NCBI RefSeq assembly: GCF_040802235.1
Contig: NC_133158.1
Coordinates: forward strand, 42,288,001-42,352,000
Length of the DNA: 64,000 nucleotides
Origin: Manis javanica
Taxonomy: Eukaryota > Chordata > Mammalia > Pholidota > Manidae
Direction: 5' to 3'
The notes beneath the pieces were generated by a model. That model made no database searches. It worked only from the letters and a program-made list of their open reading frames with translations, and had not been told where the DNA came from. Made by a program: the position numbers and the translations under genes. Of the stretch, positions 47,601 through 62,600 are shown piece by piece; the stretch's first letter is position 1; each line of letters begins with the position of its first letter.

Positions 47601-50600
47601 GATGTCAGTCTGAACAGCAGGCTGGTCATGGCCAAAGGACCAATGTGACGAAGGCTGCCTGTGCTAGTTTTTCCGAATTAACATGGGATTTATAAGCGTG
47701 TGTCCCTTCACAGGCATAATAATTAATAATAATAACAGCAATGATATTCTGCCTATAAAGTAAAAGTTGATGACATCATGTTAAAGACATTTGACATTAT
47801 CCTTGTCAAAAAACATTTTTGACAGCTTTTTATTTTATATGCAGGAGATCGGAATAATAGAAGTCAGATAAATTTCACAAAAAACTCTGGGACAAATATG
47901 TTAATAAGGAGGAGCTATGATGATGACAAAAAGGAATAAATCATAAAAGATGGTTTTCAAGCTTTGAGTCATACTCTCTTTTAGGAAGGCTGGCCAAAAG
48001 AATATTCTGTATCTTCTCATTCATTTGTTGTTGCTATGGTGAGAGGGTGGGCAGGGACGGGGGGCTTCAGGTCACCACTAGAAAAGGACTTATAACCCTG
48101 GGGGGCAATCACTGTTAGCAGTGTTCATGTGCCGGCCTGGCTGCACACCAGCCATCTGGGGGCTTCACACCTGCTTTAAGTGGACGGACAGCCAGAGATG
48201 GAAATCAGATGGTTTCGAAGGCTGGAGGAAGCCAGCAGTCTCTCGGGTGGGTTGGAATGAAGTCAGCTCCTTAAATGGCAGGTAGACAAGGTGGGGGCCA
48301 GGGAGAGGGGCAGTTCAGGGACAAGTCTGTCCCCTTTTACCATGTATTTATGTTTCCTGCTCTGCTCGCCTCTGCTTGTTATAGTTGTTGGATTAATTAC
48401 ATCGATCCTGCACAGCACAGGCATAAAATTCCTTCATCTCTACTTTGCTTTTTCCCATCATATTTATTAAGAGTAACCCCCGAACTGAAAAGCTTACAAG
48501 TACAGCCAAGAAGGGACTCCCAGCTGCTAGGAGAGCCTCGCCTGCGTCCTCACTGGCCTCTGGCAAAGGCAGCACTGGGGGACCACTTCTCATTTCCTGC
48601 TCCTTCCTGAGCAGAGGAGGGCAAGGCCGGCGGACATCTAGGAAACGGGCAGACCTGGGAGTCTGGCATGGCAGGGACCGTCTCTGGGGAGGGGGTCCCT
48701 GCTCTGAAAAATCGGCCAGGTATAGCCTCCTCTTCCTTGTCTCTGTCGCCCCAACACCAGTGCCTATGATAGCAGCTGAAGGGAATCCCAAGGTGCGCGT
48801 GGGACCGGGTGTGTACGCTGGCAGGGAGGGGCCAAGTTATGTTCGGGGCCCTGTTTTAGCCTCACGGTCAGGCTGTACCTCCAACATGTCGCACTGGAGG
48901 TCACTCATTGGGGATTGTTGGGTCCTCACCTGGACTTTTAGGCAGCTGACATGGTTCTTTAACCTAAACAAGGCTTAGCTAGTCGGAGGAGCAATGTAGT
49001 TAGCCTGGGAGCCTCCAACACCAGGGGAGACATCCGCAGTTCTGCCCCAGTGACCCAAAATACGTGCAGGGCGTTGGGGTCCCTGTCTGGCTTGGGGAGA
49101 GCTGGCGAGTGAGGGGTGGCTCCGCGGCTGACACACAGAGACTGCCTCCAAGTTCCCCAGGTGGACCGGGGGCTGTGGACACCCCTTGCTGATAAAACAG
49201 AGGCTGCTGCGGCGTGGGAGGCCCAGGAGGGCAGAGCAGGGGAGGACCGCTCCGGAGCCTGTGTGGCCCTGTGCGCGGGTCAGGCACCTGGCCAGAGCTT
49301 TTCTGATATGGGTGCAGAAGGCAGAGGGTGGGGAGCCGGTGGGGGTGTGCATGCCCTGTGAGGGTCCGGGCCCCGTGCTGCCTTCTCTCTGACATCCCTC
49401 CAGGCGCAGCACCGGGGGCCGGGACATCTCGCCAGCAGCAGCCGCCCTGCGCTTGTTCCCTGCCTGCAGCGATGCGCCTCACCCGCCTGAGCAGCAGCTC
49501 CCTCTCCTCGACCTTGTCGTGCAGCCCCTCTGCGAGCTTCTTCAAACTCCCCTGGCCCCAAGGCCCCCCTTCCTTGCAGCCCCCTCTCGTGCTCTGCCTC
49601 CCACCGCCCATGCGACCTCCAGATTCTGACCCCACCAAGCTGCCCCTTCCTCTACCGCTTGCTTCTCCCAGGCTCTGACTCACCACCTGAACCAGCTTAG
49701 AATCTGTGGCCACCCCAGTCACCCCCCGTGCTTGCACTCAGCCCTCTTGGCCCCGGGACTCACTTCCCAAACCCTCCCCGTCGTCAGATCCAGTTCTCCC
49801 CTGCTGCTCCATGTCTGCCCTGGAAGAAGGCCCCCAGTCCAGCTGGTGGGGCTCAGTGTAAAGCTGCACCACTGACCTCGGTGGGCCCTTTGTGCTGCCC
49901 AGGGGCCACCCACTGTTCCTTACCCATGCATGCCAGACCTTCAGAGGCCCAACCTCCAGCAGTCCTCCACTTTCTCCCTTTCAGCTGGTGACCTCACCCC
50001 CTGTCCCTGAGAGAGGAGAGGCAGGCCCCTTCCCTGCACCGGCAAGCCTGTTGCTTCTGTGTCATGCACTCCACCCTCTGTGCCATCACCGGGGCACCGG
50101 CCCACGTTCCTGCACTATGAGAGACCTCGAGGCCCCTCTGGCCCATTCTGGGAGGGCAGGGCAGAGGTCTGCAGTGGGCAGCAGGACTGAGCCCTCCAGG
50201 AGGAGGCTGCCCTCCTGGGCAGGAACCCTCTGGCAGGTCTGCCGTGGCTCCCAACACACACTGGCCTGTGGTGGTGCCGGACAGCTCACAGCAGCCGGCC
50301 CCTCTCCTTGGAAGAGTCATGGATTTTGGATTTAGGAGGGACCACACTAGTCCCCGGGTCTCTGGGTTTCTGAATGTACCCCCCCAGTTGGTGTTTTGTA
50401 AAAGCACATGGCAGAAGCAGGCTGAAGGTGGACAGTGTGAGGACAGGCCAGGCCCCTGGCACTCAGTGACAATCCTGGCATTCCAGAAATGTCAGCGGGC
50501 TCCATGCCGGCTTCCAGCTCTCAGGCGGCCTTTGTGGCCACTCATCCAGTTCTCACCATGCTCACTCCCCTCCAGGCTCAAGGATGCCCGTGAAACCCAG

Positions 50601-53600
50601 GCAATGAGAGCCGCTCACTGCGGTCCACACTGACCTTCCAGGATGTGTTTGGCTGTCTGCACACAGCGGAGGGCCGGGGAGGTGAAGACGGAGGTGATGC
50701 TGACGCCACTGTCCAGTAGTGCTTCTCCTGGAAAACAGCGGGTGGAAAACGCCTCTGCACACCTGGCCTCCCACGGGGCAGCTCGCCACCTGAGCTAGGC
50801 AGGACCTCAAGTGGCCCAAAGGCTTCCACTCCCTGGTGGACATGCCGTGCATGATCCCTGAGTGTGGGTGGAAGCTACAAATATGAGAAGTCCTGTGACT
50901 GTGTTATGTTATATGACCGAAGGGAGATTACTGTGATGGGCCTGACCTATTCAGGTGAGTATAGGAACAGCAGAGATTCTTCTCTGGCTGTCAGAGAAAT
51001 TCAGTGGTAGCAGGATTCATCATACAAGTTCTCTATTGGTGGTTTTAAAGAGGGAGGGAGCCACATGACAAGGACTGTGGGTGGTGAGAGCAGCCCTTTG
51101 TGGACAGCTGTAAGGGCGTGAGGACTTCAGTCCTACAGCTGTGAGGAACTGAGTATTCCCACAGCCTCTGGGGAGAAATCGGAGCTGCTTCCAAGGGGCT
51201 CCAGCAGGGAACTCAGCTTAGGTGACCTTGGTTTCGGCTTTGAGACCCCATCCAGAGAACCCAGCTGTGCTGTGCCTTGGTTTCTGACCTACAGAACAGC
51301 GAGCCAACAAGTGTGTGGTTCGTGGTAAAGTGGGTGTTCCATGGTGATTTATTCTGCAGTGGTGGGAGGCTCAAGGCTCCCTGGGGCTCATGGATGAACA
51401 GGCTTGTAAACCACATTTCCTCTTGCAAAATTAGGGGACCTGGTCTTTGGGAAAGGAGGGCATCTCTTCAATGCACACTTCACAAAGGACCAAAGCCAGT
51501 GAGGTTTTAGCAGATGCAGTCATGGGCTGAACTGTGCCTCAAATTCACGTGCTGGAGTTCTAACCCCCAGAACCTCAGAGTGATGACCATCCCTGGACAT
51601 AGGGTCTGGTCTTACAGTGATCGAGTTAAGATGGGGTTATTAGGTCGCCCTAATCCTATCTGACTGGTGTCCTATTAAAAGGGGAAATCTAGACACAGGC
51701 AGTATCTAGAGGGAGATGATGCGAAGATGCAGGGAGGGGATGGCACCTCCAAGCCGGGGAGAGTGCCTGGGACGGAGTCTCCCTCACGCGCTCACAGGGA
51801 ATCAACCCCGCCCACATATCCCCCTCAGCTTCCAGCTTCCAGACTGTGAGGGAATTCAGTTTGGTGTGGTGCTTCGTCACGGCAGCCCCAAGAAATGGAT
51901 ACCGAGGCCAACCACTGCCCACACAGATACCCAGTCATGATGCTCCCAAACACACACACAGGTTGTGCAAACAGAGCTCCAAAGGTATGTTAAAGAAGGG
52001 GCACACGTACCACACCCACAGTGTGCACATGCACAGACCATGCTGTGCGGTGGAGGAGGCATCTGGCGGGGCCCTGTGCAGGGGGCTGCACTGACACCAC
52101 CCGTTGCTCAGTGACCTCACATCAGTAGCTTGAAGCCAGACGTGTTGGGAGCACAGTATTTACACCACTGCAATCAGCAAATGCTACCAGTCGGGGCCTC
52201 CGCACCCTGCCCAGAGAGCTGGTGACCATTCACCAGCTCACCTGTGGACGAGGGGCCAGGGTGCCGGGTTTTAGTGAGTTCCTTCAATGAGCAGCAGTAA
52301 GGCTCACGAAGCCCGTGAATTTCCTGATTTCTGATTCAAGTTTCCTAATTCTAAAACAAAGACCAGATGAACTCAATGGCTTCTGCTGTTCCACAAAGTC
52401 AATCATGTGGATCCGGAACCCCAGACATAAAGCAAAAGCCCACGTGACATATTGTGAAATAGAATCAAAGAGATGTGTGCTTTACATTTTTAAATGACAT
52501 CCTTAGTGCACACAGAGGTCAGCGATGTTTTCTCCCCTCTCTGATTCTTCCCATGCCTCTTTCATCCCTGACTCCCCCAGCCATCCACTCACGGGTCAAA
52601 TCTCTGCACTTTTACTTCAGAGCTGTGTGACCTTGGGCAACTTACCTAACTGCTCTGTGTGTCGGCTTCCCCATCAGCAGAGAGCAGATAACGCTAATAC
52701 TGACACCAGCGAGCACATAGCCAGGGTTCAGTATACAATAACGAAGATTGTTGCTGTGACTTGTTACTGGAATGGCCCCCAGACATACCTGCCATTCTGG
52801 ACTGGAAAATTCCACAAGATGATAATGGTGGATCATTTTCAAAATCTTTGAAACCACTCCTCCGCCTGGGCAGACTGCAAGGGAAGTTCAGGTCTGGCCG
52901 GTAGTACTTCCCTAAAGCATAAATATGCAACAGACATTCAGTTCCATCAGGTGAGTGCATATCTGCCCATAGAACTCTGGACCGGGACCCACATCAGGTC
53001 ACGGGGTGGCTGTCAGCCGTGTTTTCTGGAATGTGCTCTGGGATGCGGATTCAGGCGGAGAAGAAAGCACTGCTTTGGTTTGCACACATTCCCTTAAATA
53101 CTGAAAATGATGGTTTCAGGCCCAGGAGCCCCGACACCCCCTTTGTCCTCTCCTGGTCCTCACGGAGATTCACACAGACACAAGTTTCCTGTTAAAGAAC
53201 GTAGTGTCTCCATTACTGATTTAGCTGAACTTGACAGGTATTAATTAACTAGGTGAAAGTAGACCCATTCCAGAGCTGTCAGTGTGTCATCCTGTCTCCA
53301 GGGATGGAAAACCTGTGGCTGGGTCTCCTGCACTGTGCGTGATTCAGTCAATAGGCCTGAGGCTGGTCTGGAAACTAGGGGGATTCACGGACACCCCTCG
53401 GCCAATTCAGAGGCTATAAAGCACTGTGGTTCACTTGAGTTTGACCTTGCACTTCAAGGTCTCACAGTCTGGTGAGGAGCCCAGCACCTCCCATTACTAG
53501 TTGTGGGTTAGAGGCAATTGACTGCCTGATCAGTGACGGGGGGGAGGACAGAGCCGCTGGGAGGAAGCAGCGACATGCCGCTGAGAACCCGGAGCCTGGC

Positions 53601-56600
53601 TCAGCGAGCGGTCAGCACGCGGCGGGACCGGCCTCATCAGCCAACCGTCGGTCACCCCTACAGAGGACAGTGCACCACACCAAGCCCTGCCACCCTCCCA
53701 AGAGGCCCCTGAATACCCTGACTGCCAACAGGTTCTAGCAGCCAAACTGCCTTTCCTGAGACCTGCTGTTCATCACACGCAGGCCCTGTCACTTGGGCCA
53801 CCTCAGTTTGCCACAGCAGCCCTCCTCCCAGCCTTCTAGCCCCCCACAAATGCAGATGTTTCATGCATGAGTTTTCTGAGGGCTTCCTCCCTGGAATATC
53901 CATTGGCAGAGACTTTGAACCGTCAGCTTTAAAGGCCTTTATGTATAAACTGGGAAAGGTGGTATATTTTTTTTCCAAAGAGAAGGCCCATCAGTTATGT
54001 TATATTCTCTAAGGCATCTGGGATCCAAAATGAGTGAACCTGCTGCCTTTAGGTCTTTTGCCCTCTCTGACACTTAATTGGAGCTCAGAAGATGATGAGG
54101 GTACAGGGTGAGGCTAGGCCTGAGTGGGAGTAGACTGTGAGCAGAAGAAGGTGCCCTGGGCCAGCACCCCTGGGGGTGAGGGGCCATTTGAGGGTGTGGA
54201 TGCTTGGTCTAGAAGTGAGCAGAAGTGAGGAAGAAGCCTGGAATCAGAACAGACCAGCAGTGCCCCCCAAACACCCCTTTGTAATTGATCAAACAGCGCA
54301 ATATGCAAAATTCAGACAAACTAGACTGTCAGAATTCACTTTATCAAGGGTGTCTTTGCCTTGGAAAAAGATCCACTAGGATCATAATACGTGATCAAAA
54401 CCAAAAGTTTCTGTGTGACTGCCCTTGTACTGTTCACCATGTAAGAACTTATTCACTATGTAAGAACTTGTTCGTTATGCTTCAGAAGATTGGAGACTGA
54501 CGAGAATTAGGCTTGGGGTGGATTAATGATTGTGCATTGAGCATTGAGTCCCCTATACAGAATTTTATTGTTGTTAACAACTATTTGATCAATAAGTATG
54601 AGAGATGCCCTCTCAAAAAAAAAAAAAAAAACAACAACAGCAACAAAAAAGATCCACTAGGAGTTTCCTTCAGGTTGGGAATTTCCAGTGACTTTAAAGC
54701 ATTTTCCCATATAGGCGTCCTGATCTTCAGTTTCGATAACAAATTTTCTTTCTCTTTCCACAAAATTCAGTAACTTTTTGGTATGTGTTGTCTTGTATGG
54801 GTTCTCACACCACCAGCACTACTCAACGTGTAGTGTGCCATTTCCATCTGTAGTTTCAATAACTGTTTAATTATAAGAAATTTTCTTGTAATTGTATGTT
54901 TGAACATCAATGCATCCTCATATGCGACTACTGTCCTATTGTTTCTCTCCTGAGCATTGTGTCTCTACCTGATTGCATTTTGTGTGGCCACAGCATTGCT
55001 TCTGTGCACTCTTGGGGATTTGTTTGGTCATGATATACTCCGTTCAGAACTTTTCTGATGTGCGCTGGTCATCTGCCAATGGTTTTCCCTGTTCACTTCC
55101 CCCCTTCCTTGGCCTGCTGAGCACCCAGAAGGATTCTAGAAGGGCTCAGCTAGCCCAGCTACTATGAATGGACTTTATCACTATGTTCACTCAATATGCT
55201 CATTTATCCATGACTTAGAAGTCACGGTGTGATGGGTTTTCCATAGGGAATGTGCACAGATGCAGACATGGGTCATCAGGACAGAGCCTACAGTGTTTAC
55301 AAGCACCGTCCTTCATTCTTGGCATCCAAAGGGGTAAACTGGGGGTAAGCAAGACACATGTGCAAAATATGTCCTCCAGCTGAGTAGCTTAGTCAAGCAT
55401 TGTAGGGAAACAACCACAGCAGTAAAGATTAGCTCAGAGAGAGAGTGATGAAATCATGAGATAGGGAGTGTGTGCCAGCAGCTGAGGGCAGACGCAGAGT
55501 GACGAGCTGTCAATGCTATACTCACCGTCCAAATGCCAAATGCTTGCCCCAGAATAAACAGGACTGACCTTATGTCATACCAGCTTACTACTTACAATTA
55601 TTCCTCCATCTTCCATGAAGCATCACTCAAATGTGCACATATAAAGCCTAAGAGAATGATGTAGCTAGCTGTGTGCATCCCCTGTGTACAACTCACGTGC
55701 TGTCTTCCTGAACAACAGTGCCCTAGGGAGCCTGGGTGGGGAAATTAAGGTGGGATCTCCTTGGTCGATCTGCCTGTCTGGTGTGTAGAGTCTGCTGGGG
55801 CTTCACCTACCATCAGGAGTGAGACACTGCTGCAGCCAGGACTTCCCGAAGACCTGGTCCACCCGCTCCCCGTGGCGCACCACCAAGACACTCCTCCTCG
55901 CTATAGAAGCCTGAGACAGTGGAAGGGAAGGAACATGCAATTTAACACGCACACGGTTAGATCTGGGCAAACAGCATCTCTCTTAGGCCTCCAACACCTG
56001 GCCTAGCATCCCTCCGTAGTGAATCCTTCGAACATTATCCACGTCTGTACATACAAACTGTAATATAATTGATAGTACGTATTATCTATATATGCAGATA
56101 ACTGCCATCAGCGTCCCTGTGGCCCAGTACATTGAGAGCATGTGTGCCAGATACTGGGGAATAAGCTACAGTCCATGGATTCTCCCTTAGGGGCATCAGG
56201 TCCCACTGAGACCAAGGGACAAACATGAGAAGATGAATTACAGAAGGAAGAGGATGGCAGAGCTGACAGTGGCTTGGGGGACTTAATGGGAGACACATGC
56301 AATGCCTTCAGAGCACCACACCCCGGAGAAGGGACTCATCTGCAACACAGCCGTGCAGCTGACCATTCACTCTCAGGTCTGCGTCTGCCATGCCGGTGGA
56401 GCCTAGAGGGTCTGTGCTGACTACCCGCTTCCTCTAGCACTTCTTCAGTTTATCAGCAGGACCAAGCGGCCTCCCCACTGGTGGGGAAATGGTTTGGTTA
56501 GGGGCTGTTGAGAAGGAGGGGACACTGGGGAAAGTAGGGCTGGGGGTAAATGTCACCCATCTCACATGTGTTCTTGGAGCCAGCATTGTGGCAGCTCCTG

Positions 56601-59600
56601 CCAGACCCTCGCAGTCCCCAGGAAGGGTGGGCAATGCAGAATCCCCAGCTGCTTAAGGCAGTGGGCTGTGCTTGCTGGGTCTCTGGTGGGCATATGAAAT
56701 GTGGTATTTGGAGCCAAAGGAACGCTCGAAGTCTCTGTATGTAACGTACAGTGTCTCAGGGCCTTAGGGCTGAGTCTGCTGACCTCCAGGCTACTGAGCA
56801 CAAGACTCCTTATGTCTCCTGGCCCTGACTTGAAAGATCAGAAGCTCCATCTTTTGGGGCCTGGGGAGGTGACCTCTTTGGAATCACACAGTTTGCTGAT
56901 GCAACAGCTGGGTGGGATCTCAGGATGTGGGGCAAGGCTGTGTCCTTGTTTCTTCCTTGTCCCATGTCTCAGCGCCACGACTGCCTAAACTTTGAACATG
57001 TGGTGCAAGTTCTTGCAGACCCTTGGCAGGCTGCCCCTGGGAGCCCAGCTCACAGCAGAGGGGCTTCAGCCCTGTCCTGGGGTGGGCAGAGCAGTGTGGC
57101 CTCAGCACCAGAGGGCATGGCACCCATGTTTGACAGACCAAAGCAGCACCTGAGAGGCTGGGTTCACCATGGAGTCAATACAGATTGTGGTCTCACCCCG
57201 CTCACTTTACAAAGAAGGATTCTCTGTCACCTGCAAGGCCTGCATGTTGTTCATGCCCCCAGGTGTTTGTGGGGGAGGCAGCTCCCCATTCTGCCTGTTG
57301 CTGGCTTCACTGTCCTTCCTGGAGTTCAGGTCCATGGCCAGGCTGAAGGTGTACGTCCTGTGGGGGAAGAAAAGGGATACCGGTATCATGAAGACTCAGA
57401 AGTGTCTGGTCATGCCTGTGCCTGAGATGAGCACATGCCCCACCAGGCAGGTAAGGTCACTGGGAGGAGGAAACCCAGTGGCATCAGGGCTTAGCATGAC
57501 TCATTCCTGAGTAAACCTGGCGGTTTCTCATCACTGCCACTGTCTGTCAGGGGCTGATGGACGGCCACCAAGCCTCCGTCCTGAGACCTCAGGAGGTCGG
57601 CGCCAGGAGCTTCTTGCCAGCCTCTGTCTTGTGTCCCAGCCATCCGCAGCCTCAGGCCACCTGTCTTTCACAGCCACAGCCACACACCCCAGACCATTCA
57701 TTCCTTGAGTGGTGTTTCGATCTAGTCAGCACGTCTTAAATGTCTGCCAGTCATGCTTTTCCTTTTCATGTTGCCTCTCCTGTCTTGTGCTGTAAATCCC
57801 CATTGGCGGGGTCCAGGTCAAATAGGTTTACTTTGTTCATACATTCTTATCCCATCAGATGCCAACATGTATGAAGTGTGGGCTTTAGTTGATCCTAAGC
57901 AGACCAAGAACATTGACATCATGCCCAGACCACTGACGCTCCCCTTTTCAGATAAACATGCTGTCCGCAGTGTTCATAGCCTCATATTGACTCAGGAAAT
58001 GCTAGCTGTTTCTGCTTCCTGCAGGCGAGGTGGGGCACCCGTGCCCTGCCTGTGGCTCATGGTGTAGATAGCAAAGCCTCATTATCTATAAATAACATCT
58101 GTGAACTGTACAGTCGGGAAAAAAACTGAATTTTTCTGGTTAGTCTCTCAAATGAAATATAAGTAAGATCATGACGGGAACATGGGGGTGGGAGTGGAAA
58201 GGAAGGAACACAGCATTGTAATATTTCTATTTTTCTTTTAAATATAAGTGAACCACTTAATGATTAACTTACAGCCTAGGAACAGATCTGTTTAAATCCT
58301 CCCTGGCTTTTAAAAGGGGCATAGCTGCCATCTGTGGGGTTCTAAGGACTACATATGTCCCTGAATTAGCTTGCTAGGGCTGCCAGAACAAAATACCCCA
58401 GATGGAAACAACAGACCCTGGTGCCTCCCAGTCCTGGAGGCTGGGAGTCCGAGATGCAGGGGCGGGCAGGGCTGGCTCCCCCAAGGCCTCTCTCCTGGGC
58501 ACGTGGATGCCACTCCCTCCCCATGTCCTCACGGGGTCATGCTTCTGTGCACGTCTGTGTCCTCATCTCCTCTTCTATTGAGGACACTAGTCATCGGATT
58601 AGGGTCCCCCCAGTGACCTCATTTTACCTTAATCACCTCTGTAAAGACCCAGCCTCCAACTGCAGTCACATTCTGAGGTGTGGCTTCACCACATGAATTG
58701 GGGTAACACAGCTCAGCCCTTAACAGTCACTTTATTGCATCTGAGCTACTTGCTAGCAGTTTGTGGTTCTGGAAAGTTACTGAGCACGTACAGCTTCAGC
58801 TTGAGAATCTCATCTCAGCTAGAAGACGACAAAATGTTCTCTAAGTGCTAACATCCTTGGCCTCTCTGCTTTCTGTTCCACCATCAGGCACGTAGGCTCT
58901 TCCCTGCAGAGAGCTGAAAACCAGTGACTCTGAGCCCACTGTTACCCCACGATCTCGCTGATCACCTCTGATGCTTTTCTTCAAAGTGAAGGGCAAACAC
59001 CATAGTGTGATTTTGCCATCGAGTTAATCCAGACCCCCAGGACCATTGGCACAACAGCTGAAGCTGTCATGCTGGTGGTGGGTGACTGACGTTTTAATGG
59101 CCAAGTAATGGTCATTGTAGCTGCCAACTTACCCCTAGAACCGTGTCCCCTCTGGCAGGCAGGGGATTCCTCCCAGGCTGCTTGCACATCTCTTCTCAGG
59201 CACTGTGAGGCTGGCAGCTCATGTTGCCTGAATTGCATGTGCCCAGAGTGAGCCCTGTGGCTGGCACTGTAGGGGGATTTATCTGCCCACCCACAGCTAT
59301 ACTAGCCTTTGGGCCACATTTCCCACTACTCAACAGATTGGTGATGTGTTGAGCCATTCAAGGACCATTTTCTAATTTAAGAAGAATCAAGTGCTTAATT
59401 AGGTACACTTTTGGCAGTTTTAAAGGACTAAGCCAGGACAGCTGAGCCTGCTCCCCTAGCCAGGATGGGGGAGCTTCCAGAACATGGCCAATCATACACC
59501 CCACAGCCTGACCTAGTACTTATTTTTCTCCCCCTTTGTTTCAATTTCTGTTACTATTTATTAATTCCTAAGGCAAACTTGTTTCTAAGAATAGTCCCAG

Positions 59601-62600
59601 ACATGTCAAGCTGAAAGGCTGCAATGGTTATGTTGGTGACATTGACCGACAGATTAAGTGTGAAGTAAAAAATGTAGCAGCCACAAACTCATCATCTCCA
59701 GAATCTTCATGGCATCATTCTAGAAACATCCAGGCTTGCCAATTGCCTGGTGATCGTGCAGCCTTCCCTTCCTGAGCAGACAGTGGAGAATGTGCTAAAA
59801 GGACAGGGATTGTAGGGGAGCCCCAAGCCCCTGGAACTCGATGGTCAGAGTGTAACCAGCACCCCCTCTCCTGCTTTCCTTGAATAGTTTCCTGGGCTGG
59901 TGACAGAGTTGGTTCTAAAGAGAAAGAAGCGCTTCCTGACTGTGACATCATCCACCTCTCTGCCCTCTGGGGTTGGGGTCTTCTCAGCGGTCTAGCAGGA
60001 GGGGTATATTTGATTACCCCTTGTGGCACCATATCCTGGGGTTCTGTGTGGCCCACAGGACACATGCCATGTCCACGCCTGTGCCTGGGGTGGCTATGAT
60101 CCTTTTGTAGAAGCTGTGTCCCTTTGCACACTGGGTGTGGGACGCTCGGAGCTGGGGACTCCCAGCTCACACAGTGTTTGCAATCCTCAGCCCTGCGTTT
60201 GTCTGACTTCTCTCCCTTTATTCTCTCTTTGACCCAATTTCCTTATGTTCTTCCCTTTAACTTTAACACCGATTAATTTATATTTTGAATAAGTAATGCA
60301 TTTATATGGTTCAAACATTTAAAAATTATGGAATGGGAGAGAGTGAAATACCTCCTTTCCATTCCTTGTCCCTTCACCCGGCTCCCCCTCTGTGACCACT
60401 GTTGGAAGTTTCTGGGGATTTTTTCAGGGAACTTTTAGGCACAGACATGCATATACATACATACATATCATGCATATTATGTGTTATTATGCTTTATGTC
60501 ATCCCGTCCCACGAGCAGTACTTACACATGGCTCTGCAACTTATTTTTTTCATATCAATACATAAGATACTTCCTCATGAACCATTTTTAAAACCTCTAA
60601 GTTTCTTTTGTGATGATGTCTCAATCCATTTCACTGACTTATTTTTTAATCTCATTAGCTCTCAGGCAGTTTAGGTCATAGTTGAAAGTGTATGCACACT
60701 TTTTCCCATTTTCTAATCAAATACTAATGTAGCTGCTGCTATGAAAAGATTTTGCAGGTGTGACTAATGCCCTAATTACTGACTTTAAGTCAATCAAAAG
60801 GCAGATGATCCTGGGTGGGCCTGACTTACTCAGCTAGTTCTTTAAAAACAGCTTAGGGCTTCCCTTAGCTCAGAGAGTGCAAATAGCAGCTGTGTGTGCA
60901 ACTGCTGTCAGATCTGCCTGGGGGGTCCTCCCCCATGTCACATGTAAGTGACAAGCTCCCCATCACCCATGCTCCCCAGCTTGCTCTGGTCCCCTTCCCT
61001 CCTTGCTGGCTCTTGCTTAGCTGGCCCGACACTTGGATGAGGCAATTCCTTTTAATGAATACATATATGGACATGTATACATATGTAGTGTCATATGTTC
61101 ATATAACAATGATATAAACAACATAACATAAAAATATAAATTATTTATTATATTTTAACATAAGTATTGAGCATAAGTATAAATATTTTATATTTTATAT
61201 ATGTATTTATGTTATATACATATATATGCAAAATAATAATAACTGTCCTGCTTGTCTGGTGAAACTTGCTGATATGAAGCTGGTATCAGGAGTGGGGTGC
61301 TACTGTAACAGACACCTCAAGTAGGGGAGCAGCTTTGGACTGAGCAGTGAGTGGAGGCTGGGGGTTCTGAGAATCATGATAAAGTTTAAATGGCCTTGGA
61401 CAGACGGTTAATAGCTAGATGCTGGTGAGGGACAGAGGGAGTCAGATACATGATAGTAAATGGGAGGAAGGGGGATCCTTGTAGGTAGCAAAGAGTTTAG
61501 TGAGATTGTCCTTGGAAAGCAGAACTTGTAAGGGATGAAATTTGTTATATAGCCAAGAATATTTCCAAGCAATGTGTTCAAGGTTTGGATTGGTTTCTTC
61601 CTGATGCTTATGGTAAAATGTGAGGAGAGGAATTGGGGGAAGAATTGTTAAACAAAAGGAACCCAATGATTCTGAAAAGCCTTAGCTTCTCCGGATGATG
61701 CTGAAGATGATAAAGTGAAGAGGTTCTCCAGCTGAATGTGAAGAAGTGGGCCACCAGGGGGTCCTACAGCTTCAAGGAAATGAATTCTGCCGGCGACCAC
61801 GAAAGCTTGGGAGCAGACCCCAAGCCTCGGAGCAGACCCCAAGCCTCGGATCAGACCCCAGCCTCGGGCAAAATGTGACTGTGGCCTTGTGAGACCCCAA
61901 GCTGAGTCATGCCCAGACTCCCCATGCATGAAAACTGTGAGATAATAACTGTGCATTGTTCTAGCTGTTAAGTTCATGGCCATCTGCTATTTAGCAATAG
62001 AAAACTAAAAATGCATCTTAAGACTCGACTGTTTATATGCTGAGCCCAGGCTTAGGGTCTGATCACAATGTCCATAGTAAGGAAGTGGTATGTCTCAGCT
62101 GTTTGGTATTAGGATCTCAGAAGCCATATAGAGAAAGCGTTGTTTTCTGAAGGTCATCAGCAGGACACCATGAATCAACCAAGATATTTACTGTTTACCT
62201 ACAGGGGTAATGTTGCCAGCACAGAAAAGACCATTTTTACTGATGATTGATTGGTCCAGAAACAAGCAAACACTGTGACCGTGGCATGTAGATGGAAGTG
62301 GGACACTAACGTGGAGAGAAACCTTGGGCTGCCGATAGATGACTCACTCACCTGTGCCTCACCCATGTGTCACACTCGCTGGCCCGCTCCGTGTAGTTCT
62401 CCGGCAGGAAGCCCCGGCAGCCAGTCCGATGCGAGATCCCAATGGCCCAGCCCTCGCTGGCTTCGTCCTGCTGAGTGGGGTCCACAAAGATGTAGTCGCC
62501 AGGACGCAGTGTCAGCTCATCCATGTTCTGGGGTTTGTACTGGAATAGGGCTCTCAGGGTCTGGAAAAAAGGGAAGTGCCTTCGTGACTCAAGCAAGGAC

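Noticed and set aside
49000..49737. 245-codon minus-strand ORF in a UBASH3A intron
   Set aside because: Not homologous to UBASH3A and not in phase with flanking exons. It is a GC-rich chance ORF.
54365..54662. Solo ERV LTR in the UBASH3A intron
   Set aside because: It ends in poly(A) and has a 17-bp duplication, both signs of L1-type insertion rather than integrase-mediated insertion (4-6 bp).
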